64,000 nucleotides of DNA from Lophium mytilinum (lineage: Eukaryota; Ascomycota; Dothideomycetes; Mytilinidiales; Mytilinidiaceae). The notes below the pieces were generated by a model. It saw nothing but the letters and a program-made list of their open reading frames with translations. It was not told the origin of the DNA and searched no databases. Positions 57,124 through 64,000 of this stretch are shown piece by piece. The first letter of the stretch is position 1, and each line of letters begins with the position of its first letter. A program made the position numbers and the translations under genes. The DNA lies in contig MU004195.1 of assembly GCA_010093605.1 (NCBI GenBank), positions 498,708 to 562,707 on the forward strand, in the 5' to 3' direction.

Positions 57124-58375
57124 ATCGCGTAGTCAAATGGGTGGTACTCTATTTTCTTATCGTCATCTGTAAGCAGCCCCATCAGCCAAGCCTCGAAGTA
57201 TGCATTATGCCAAGCGTCTTGATATACAAAGTGGGCTTCCTAGTGCGTGAAGTGTGCGAATAGAAGGTCGTATCATGCTCCTAAACCCTCATTGGTGTTC
57301 TTTATCTGAGATTGGTATGTGTATATACGTAGGTTCCAGACCATCTCCTCCTTTGAGAGCAAAGTTTCTCTAGGTCTTTTTTGCCAACCTTTTCGCCTCC
57401 CATCTCACTATAATGAGCTCTCCTTGAATCGACTCAACTCAGCCTTCGATGATATCTCGTATGTATACCACGGTCAATGCTTTGGTACAGTTGTATCTAT
57501 TATGGTGTGTGTTACCACGTTAGCGACTGCTAGCTACTCATGCTGTTTAAGAGTGAGATGCTCTCTTACCTAACGTGATACTGTGGATATCAGGTGAGCT
57601 GGAGGTATGTGTGGTGACGGGGGTCTGGGCATTGCCTCGGAAGGACAGGCGATGGTACAAAAGTGGGCCGATTTTGTTATCATACTGATCTACCTCTGCT
57701 TGTTCCTAGACTATCAACATGCTAGCTGAGCGAGAAGACACAGGAACAGTCGGGATGCCTAATTGCAACCGCGTCGGTCTGCATACGAACTTCAGTGTCC
57801 TCAAATATTTAAAAGCCTAACATTTTCCGGCGCCATATATGATGGCGTTTGGCATTAGTAGATCTTAGTATGTAATCCTTCGATAGCGTTACCCCACAGC
57901 CGTCCTAAGGGTGAAATCTAAGGATGAACCAACTTAAGTCCTCAGAGTAGGCCAGATCTCTAGTCACATGGTCTGTTGCACGTGATCTCTGGACTTGACC
58001 TCGGCCTAAGGCCTGTAACCTCTATCACTACCTCGTGACTACGCGTCTTTACCTGCTTCAAGCGTTCCTCTTTGTATGTAAGCGCCTTCTCGCATCAAGC
58101 CTGTTCCTACGCTTTTTCTGGCCTCTCCAGTTACAATGTTGTGTTTTTGGTCCCTCGGAGCGGGGTAATACATATCATGTCGTCAACGATAATCAAGGCT
58201 CAGGTCGCACGAGGAGAACGCCCGCATAAAGAACGATCGCGTCATCGACGAAGTACCGCGATGTTTCCTTCTACTCTCCGCTTTGATTCGAGAAGAGGTA
58301 TGGAACAAATCAGCCACACTTACTAACGCTAAGGTTAGCAGATCTTGGTACTGGCCCCGGGCTGTTCTCTTTAGT
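57124..58375. other. Intergenic region upstream of sugar transporter
   Basis: About 1.25 kb. TCACGTGA-like words occur near 57978. No gene was recognised. It carries the transporter promoter. Confidence 0.4.
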
Positions 58376-60390
58376 ATGCGTAAATCCCTGTTACGGGAGG
58401 ACCATTCCAGCCCCTCCTCTTCGAATATTCCGCTCCTTCACGACCACGACATGGACGACGACCATCAGCTTGCATTTGACAATGGCAAAAACGCTTCTTC
58501 TACGGCGTATGATGGCCCCAGGCCGCATAACTACAAGGATTCTCTTAGTCCTATAGAGACATCGTCGACTGATGTTGACGAGGAATCGACTTGGAAGTCC
58601 ACTCGCTTCCGATGGTTTGTGATCTTCGTTCTCAGCTTCAGCGGCGATGGCTGGAGCTATGAGGCTAGTGTCATCAGCTCTGTGTTGAACATGCCTCAAT
58701 TCATTGCGCGTAAGTATAGTCGCGTTTGACTCGGGCGCATGATCAAGTAGCTGACACTTGCAGACATGGGATACGCTGATACGGGTGTCTTGCCGCATAC
58801 CGCCAATATCCTCGTTGGCCCGATCTATTCGTGAGATATCCCGACACGCAATAACTACTTTCCACTAACGAAACACTTTCGCCTAGTCTTGGCCAACTCG
58901 TGGGCGGTCTTGTAGCAGGCTGGCAAGCCGACAGGTTTGGTCGCAAATCCACGCTTTGGACTGGCACGGTCCTTGTCCTCTTTTCGACCTCGCTGCTCAT
59001 TTGGGCGCCCGACGTCGGCGTGCTCATCTTTGCCAGAATCGTCCAGGGAATGGCAATTGGATTCCTCATCTTGGGATTTCAGATCTATACTGCAGAAGTG
59101 GCCAACCAAAGGGAACGAGGCTTCCTCTCTGGAACATCCCTCATCTCAGGATGTATATTTTCGACCATTGCGGCGGCCGTAGCCTATGGAGTAACGTACT
59201 CGAGTGGCAACTGGGGCTGGAGGCTGGCGTTGGCTATATCCTACATTCCTTCTGTGATTCTATTCTTCATGCTTCCGTTTATTCCCGAGAGCCCAAGATA
59301 CTATTACGCCAAAGGCGAGGAGAAGAAGTCCCAAGAAACATTCATCCGATACCATGGCACCGATTCGGGACGGATGACGAAGCGAGCTGAACTCGAATAT
59401 GAAGGCATGAAGGCTGCTTTGGCTTATGATCGAGAGGCCAAGAATACGGGGTGGAGTGCATTCTACAGTAAGATCGCTAATGATCTATCTAAGCCTCGAC
59501 TGTTACGATTCTGACCAAATCCTCACAGACACCAAGGTTGCTCGTAAACGAACATTCATCGCGCTCTCCAGTCAGCTCATCTGGCCTTGGGCCGGCCAGA
59601 GCGCTTGGACATACTACTTTGGCCGCATGTACACGTACGCAAACATCACCGATGTCCACACCCAGTTCGGCATCAACTTAGCTCTGACTGTTGCTCAAAT
59701 CTTCGCGGCCATCGGTGGTTCTTATCTGCTCGATCGCATGGGTCGGCGTCCTGCATTTCTCATCGGCATAGGCCAGGCAATCATCTTCTTGTTCATCCAG
59801 TTCATCCTTGCCATCAAGTTCTTCGACACCAACAGCAATAACAAAGCCGCCGGCGCTGCTTTCGTCAGCTGCTACTTTATCAGTCAGACGTTCTGGGTCA
59901 TGTTCTTCAGCCCAGTCGTCTATCTGTATGTATGCGAGATCTTTGCAGGGCCGACTCGCGCGCGAGGGTTTGCTATTGGAAATGTTATTAGCATGTTGGG
60001 TGCGTTTCCACCCTACTTTTTCATTTATAAATCCTGCTAACGAATTCAAAGGTGGCTTCATAGCCTTGGTTTCTTCACAGCCTACATTTGATAGCTTAAA
60101 AGGCTATGTGAGTTTGCGCGAACTCTTCCGTCCTCATAGACCACGCTAACATTTCCCGATTAGACCTGGTTGCTCTTCGCAGGCATTGAAACCGTGCTCT
60201 TCATCAACATTTTCTTCATGTACCCGTGAGTTCACCCCTTGCGCTGCTCGCTCGAGAACCAACTAACGTGGCTCCTAGTGAAACTAAGGGCAAGACTCTT
60301 GAGGAGATCGAGACTGTACTTGGCTCTGAAGCTGGTGCTAGTTTCGCTCACCACGTGGCCGAAGTGCGCGCAGAGGAACACATGGATTAG
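58376..60390 (+). CDS. Sugar-porter MFS transporter
   Basis: Seven exons (58376-58709, 58764-58830, 58887-59467, 59529-59999, 60052-60107, 60164-60225, 60279-60390; introns 52-61 bp) close in phase and give 560 residues. A 75-residue hydrophilic N-terminus precedes twelve TM helices. Sugar-porter signatures are GWQADRFGRKSTLWTG after TM2, FIPESPRYYYAKGEEKKSQE after TM6, YLLDRMGRRPAFLIG after TM8 and ETKGKTLEEIE at the C-terminus. It imports a sugar, polyol or organic acid at the plasma membrane; the substrate is unknown. ATG 58376 is chosen; ATG 58451 is an alternative with a shorter tail. No lesion is visible. Confidence 0.9.
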
Positions 60391-60971
60391 CAGTCGTGTA
60401 GCAGTCGATTCGGCCAACGGCGTGCGTGAACGTAGGACTTTACAGCAAGATTACGATGAAGAAGCGCATTTGAAGCTAACTAAAAAGGAAGAAAGGCAGA
60501 GAGCGAGCTAGAAGTTAGGCGTGGTCTTGGCCAGTTATCTGTCATGGATACAGCAATAGACACGACATATGTGTTTCAGAATAGTATGAGAAAAGACGGG
60601 GATGAATGAACCGAAGTGTCTCTCTGTCAACCTCCTCCTTCTTTCTCGAGAGGTCCACGGCAGCATGAGCCGCGTTGTATCACCTAAATAGGCCAAGCTC
60701 AAATGAGGAGACAAGAATCACGTGATCTTCACACTGATATGTGTGATAAAACGTTCTGCGCGTTTATGTGATACGTATACTCTTGTAACTCATTAAGAAC
60801 ATCCGCTCATTGATATTCTTCACAAGTGCTGCGAAAAAAAAGAGGTTACTGCGGGGGACGTGGTAGCTAGCAAATAAAGTGCCACCCAGGGCCCAGGCCC
60901 TCAACATATCAAGAACACCGTCCTTCCCCTCTGAATACCACTCACGTCTGTCATCAACAACGAATTATACA
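60391..60971. other. Intergenic region upstream of F-box gene
   Basis: About 580 bp. ATCACGTGAT is at about 60718, and an A-run followed by a G-rich stretch is at about 60834-60865. No gene was recognised. Confidence 0.4.
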
Positions 60972-62366
60972 ATGTCCGCTCCCTTTGATCGCTTATCAGC
61001 AGATCTTGTGCCCCAGATATTCCAGTTCGTGCACGAGCGAGATCATTATAAGCTTACACTTGTCTGCAAATCTCTTCACGCTGAAGCCACCAAGCTTCTC
61101 TATAGCGACCTCGATCTCTTGCTCCGCTTTGACAGTAACGTAGCGCTCTTTGTTCGCACAATTATAGATCACCCCAACCTTGCCGAGCATGTCAAGGTCC
61201 TGGACGCACGCGGAGAGGCGGTCTCAGAAAACCTCGCTCGGCAGAGGAAAATGGAAGTTCGCCAAATCTTGTCACCAAAGCAACTGCGTACCCTTAAAGG
61301 TCACCTCATCAACATCATCAACCTTGAGAGAGGGCTCATGGATTCTTACCATATTGTTGACCTCATGTTTGCATTCATCGTCTCCAAAGCCGTGAATCTA
61401 AACGCTCTGACTCTGTCTGGGTATTTCCAGGACCTCTGCACGCCAAAGATTGTCCGACGGTTAATCGAGTTCCCGATTGGGAAAACCCTTGCGTTTCAAA
61501 AGATTCAGAAGCTTCAAGTTTATGTCCCTTTTGACGGTAAACGTGTCGATTTTCCGATGTTGGAGGTCATGAATACGCTATTCAGTCTACCTAGCCTCTC
61601 GTATCTTGGCCTGGGCGGTACTCATGAAGGTTGGGAAAGCTACTTCGGCCACTTACATTCACGAACATCATCATCACTCACTGAACTCGTTCTCGGTACT
61701 CACATATTACAGGAGACGGTCTGTCAGATTCTGCAGTTCATGCCGAATCTCAAAAGGCTAAGTCACAAAGATTTCGGCCGTTGGAGGCTCTATGGCGAGA
61801 CTTTACAACTCGACCAGGCGCTCTTGCAGTTTCGCAAGACTCTCGAAAGTTTCGAACTCATCGCGGAAAACTATACACTCTACGATGGCATCGTAAGTAG
61901 TGTCGGGTCTTCTTTGAGCAGCATGAAGAAGCTTACGCACGTGGAACTTCCCCTGCACATCGCTTTTGGACTCCATGAGCTCTTCACGACGACGCTCGAG
62001 CACACGCTTCCAGCTAGTCTCCGCTCCCTCACGTTAGGATGCGGCCTGCTGCCACACCTTGACAGAAACACGACGCCTTCATTCCAAAAAAGATACCACA
62101 TCGATGAGATTCTTAGGTTTTTTGAAAGAAAGACCGCGAGCGCCCCATTATTAGAGCGTTTCACGTTGACATTCTGGCACTCGTTGGAACCGCCTTCTAT
62201 TCCTGACCAGCCGACATTCGACCTACTCTACACAACAGCGCGTGATCAAGGGGTTGCCTTTCAGGTTGAAGTCGCAACGTGGGATCGTAACCGTCGTGCT
62301 TGGGACAAAATCATCCCCAACGATATGCCGTATTTTATCCTCAAGTCTAGAGAAGACGAGTGGTAG
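60972..62366 (+). CDS. F-box protein
   Basis: A single exon of 464 residues from ATG 60972. The F-box is at the N-terminus (FDRLSADLVPQIFQFVHERD, LTLVCKSLHAEATKLLYSDL), followed by irregular leucine-rich stretches (LEVMNTLFSLPSLSYLGLGG, LTELVLGTHILQETVCQILQ, LRSLTLGCGLLPHL) that would present a substrate to an SCF ubiquitin ligase. This is a common, rapidly evolving ascomycete family. A truncated paralogue lies about 4 kb upstream. The longer frame to 60879 lacks an ATG. Confidence 0.82.
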   Translation: MSAPFDRLSADLVPQIFQFVHERDHYKLTLVCKSLHAEATKLLYSDLDLLLRFDSNVALFVRTIIDHPNLAEHVKVLDARGEAVSENLARQRKMEVRQILSPKQLRTLKGHLINIINLERGLMDSYHIVDLMFAFIVSKAVNLNALTLSGYFQDLCTPKIVRRLIEFPIGKTLAFQKIQKLQVYVPFDGKRVDFPMLEVMNTLFSLPSLSYLGLGGTHEGWESYFGHLHSRTSSSLTELVLGTHILQETVCQILQFMPNLKRLSHKDFGRWRLYGETLQLDQALLQFRKTLESFELIAENYTLYDGIVSSVGSSLSSMKKLTHVELPLHIAFGLHELFTTTLEHTLPASLRSLTLGCGLLPHLDRNTTPSFQKRYHIDEILRFFERKTASAPLLERFTLTFWHSLEPPSIPDQPTFDLLYTTARDQGVAFQVEVATWDRNRRAWDKIIPNDMPYFILKSREDEW

Positions 62367-62584
62367 TATCCAGCGGATCCCGATCAAGCTACCACAACAA
62401 GCACTATTGTTAGATCGGTATTCGCACACGGAATTCCCTTCAAAAAAAAACGCCGTACTTCAAGACTTTCCACCTTGACTATCTTTACTCGATATCAATT
62501 CGAATGCACGCCATCTGAGAAACCACCGGCAACCACTATCATTGCGACAGATAACATCTATACATCAATTTCTTTTACCACAAC

Positions 62585-63757
62585 TTAGACCAGCTCAGCT
62601 CCTCCTACTACCTCCTTGAACCCGAACCGCCCACCTATCGCATCAAACGCGACCTCATACCCGAGCAAAAACCCCCTTCCAGTATTCACGAACGGCACCC
62701 TCGCCTTCCCCTCCTTCTGCGTTTCAGGCACCACAAATACCGGCTCCATCTTACTCCCTTCCCCAACCACGAACTCATACCCCACCACGACCTCCTTCTT
62801 CTCGCCAACCCCCTCGCTACTCAAGAAATCAACAGCAATCTTCACCCCATCATCGACCCGCCGCCTCATCGGCTTCGACAACGTATGGTTCGGCGTCACC
62901 CTCCCCACGGCCCGCCGTAAATACATCTGCGCAATCCCCGTATCAATAAGAGCCGCGCCACAGTCTTCTGCCTCATCGTTCACCCGGACACACATAGACG
63001 GCATAGCCCAATCCCTCGGATCCTCAGCATGCGTGGTCCCCGGCTCTAGCATCGCCCACGCAAAGTCTTCGGTATTATTAGGCGTAAGACCAAGAGTCAC
63101 GCCGGTCGTGTTGAGGATGTATCCCGTATGCCACGCTCCAGAGTCCACGGGGATGTCGTCAACGCTATCGAGGTTGAGAAACGGGTTCGCGGCGGGGATG
63201 GCTTTCGGCTGCTCGCCATCGCCCGTGTTCCGCCCGAAGCCGACGCCCATGTAGCTGATTCCCGCTGTGGGGAGTGCTGTGCCGGTGTCGGAGTGGTTGG
63301 AAGGGTTTGGTGGACAAGTGCCGGCGTCTGTGAGGGGGTTGTACCATGGGCAGTGGGTTTTAGCGTCGACTATCAATACCGGGACGGTGGATGTTGCGGT
63401 TGTAGAGGCGATGAAAGTGAGGGTGAGTGGGACTAGAGAGCCGGCGTAGAGGAGGTTGCTGCTTGAGAGATACGAGTGGGCGGGTGGGTAGCCGGTGGTG
63501 TTTAGGAAGGGGAGTTTTGGGTGGCCGAGGAGAATGCCGGTGCTGCCCGTGTCGATGGGGAAGATTAAGGGCGTGTTGGAGATTGTGGCGGGCAGTAAAG
63601 GGGGCTCGTTGATTTTGAGGGGGGAGACGAAGGGTAGGAAGACTGAAGATAGCTTCTCGGCTGGTATGAGAGGTTGTTGGTTTGATACACATGCAAAAGC
63701 ACCGGGTATTATGAGCGTACAGAGGCATATAACGATAGACAAAGATATGAAAGACAT
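62585..63757 (-). CDS. Secreted aspartic-protease-like protein
   Basis: A single exon of 390 residues from ATG 63757. The signal peptide (MSFISLSIVICLCTLIIPGA) is followed by two lobes, each with an Asp-Thr-Gly: IFPIDTGSTGILLG near residue 68 and CGAALIDTGIAQMYL near 265. This is the pepsin-fold arrangement, but the flap region is not recognisable and the lobes are atypical, as in a fungal family of uncharacterised secreted proteins. Five or six N-glycosylation sites (NTT, NHS, NNT, NHT) are visible. Proteolysis is likely but not certain. Confidence 0.75.
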   Translation of the reverse strand: MSFISLSIVICLCTLIIPGAFACVSNQQPLIPAEKLSSVFLPFVSPLKINEPPLLPATISNTPLIFPIDTGSTGILLGHPKLPFLNTTGYPPAHSYLSSSNLLYAGSLVPLTLTFIASTTATSTVPVLIVDAKTHCPWYNPLTDAGTCPPNPSNHSDTGTALPTAGISYMGVGFGRNTGDGEQPKAIPAANPFLNLDSVDDIPVDSGAWHTGYILNTTGVTLGLTPNNTEDFAWAMLEPGTTHAEDPRDWAMPSMCVRVNDEAEDCGAALIDTGIAQMYLRRAVGRVTPNHTLSKPMRRRVDDGVKIAVDFLSSEGVGEKKEVVVGYEFVVGEGSKMEPVFVVPETQKEGKARVPFVNTGRGFLLGYEVAFDAIGGRFGFKEVVGGAELV

Positions 63758-63831
63758 TTTGGTAAAGGAATTGCTACAAACGAGAAACAGTATCTTGACT
63801 GGTCGCTTGGACGGAAATCAGGTCCTTCAGA

Positions 63832-64000
63832 TCAGGCGTCACAAACGTGACACAGTACCACCTCCTCAATGTTCTTGCGAGGCACTTGCACAACAACGGC
63901 CTCGTATACACCACTCTCCCGCGTTTCTCTGCTTGTCGTCTCAAGATGTTGCTGCGATTGGTGCTCGCGAATCTCGGTGTAGTTCAGCTGGCACGCTAGG
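63832..64000 (-). CDS. Partial gene, C-terminal end
   Basis: A minus-strand frame enters at the window edge and ends at TGA 63834-63832. It reads ACQLNYTEIREHQSQQHLET and EAVVVQVPRKNIEEVVLCHV, which looks coding. The rest lies outside the window; family unknown. Confidence 0.5.
   Translation of the reverse strand, partial: LACQLNYTEIREHQSQQHLETTSRETRESGVYEAVVVQVPRKNIEEVVLCHVCDA

Noticed and set aside
1-64000. Subtelomeric location
   Set aside because: No TTAGGG arrays or telomere-linked helicase sequence were seen; the repeat-rich part is internal.

Overview
The window is nuclear DNA of a filamentous ascomycete (Pezizomycotina; a Dothideomycete-like gene set is my guess, not shown). The evidence is short GT-AG introns (about 45-120 bp, often with CTAAC or CTGAC branch points), HET, WD40 and ankyrin gene families, SUR7, bZIP, sugar-porter and fungal-type Cu/Zn SOD genes, and AT-rich islands of the kind left by repeat-induced point mutation (RIP). 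No tRNA, rRNA, CRISPR array or telomere repeat was seen. I traced exon joins by hand from splice signals and phase. Most genes close perfectly in frame; the exceptions are stated in their entries.

Layout. 0-7.4 kb: C-terminal WD40 relic of an NLR-type gene, a SUR7/PalI membrane protein (-), a secreted Cu/Zn SOD (+), and a broken HET-NB-ARC-TPR gene (+) truncated at an AT-rich island. 7.8-12.9 kb: a HEIAH-motif metalloprotease-like protein (-) and a caspase-like gene (+) divided by an in-frame TAA. 13-17.8 kb: a nine-exon amino acid permease (-) and an intronless flavin monooxygenase (-). 18.8-34.9 kb: a STAND-type N-domain/ankyrin-like gene (-), a CotH-kinase-family gene (+), a Gfo/Idh/MocA oxidoreductase (-), an F-box-like gene with an in-frame TAG (-), a DUF7580-type gene (-) and, divergent from it, a 1,114-residue composite protein with duplicated C2H2 modules, an Rsc7/Swp82 domain and a WW domain (+).

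35-43 kb is gene-poor and repeat-rich. It holds a 30-C tract, an intact HET gene, a degenerate 17-bp satellite, a complete 273-bp hAT-like MITE with an 8-bp target duplication, and a short palindrome. 43-53 kb: a multi-TM protein of uncertain integrity, a small secreted cysteine-rich protein, an intronless NYN/OST-HTH protein of bacterial appearance, and a broken HET gene next to a small membrane-protein gene. 53-64 kb: a bZIP factor divergent from an arsenite methyltransferase with a metallothionein-like tail, proteasome alpha-5 with micro-exons, a sugar-porter MFS, an F-box protein, a secreted aspartic-protease-like protein and the 3' end of one more gene.

Two themes stand out. First, incompatibility- and NLR-like genes are dense, and several carry isolated in-frame stops of the kind produced by C:G to T:A changes while neighbouring housekeeping and metabolic genes are intact. 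Second, the composite C2H2-Rsc7-WW gene and the bZIP/arsenite-methyltransferase pair with a triple promoter motif are the most promising functional novelties.
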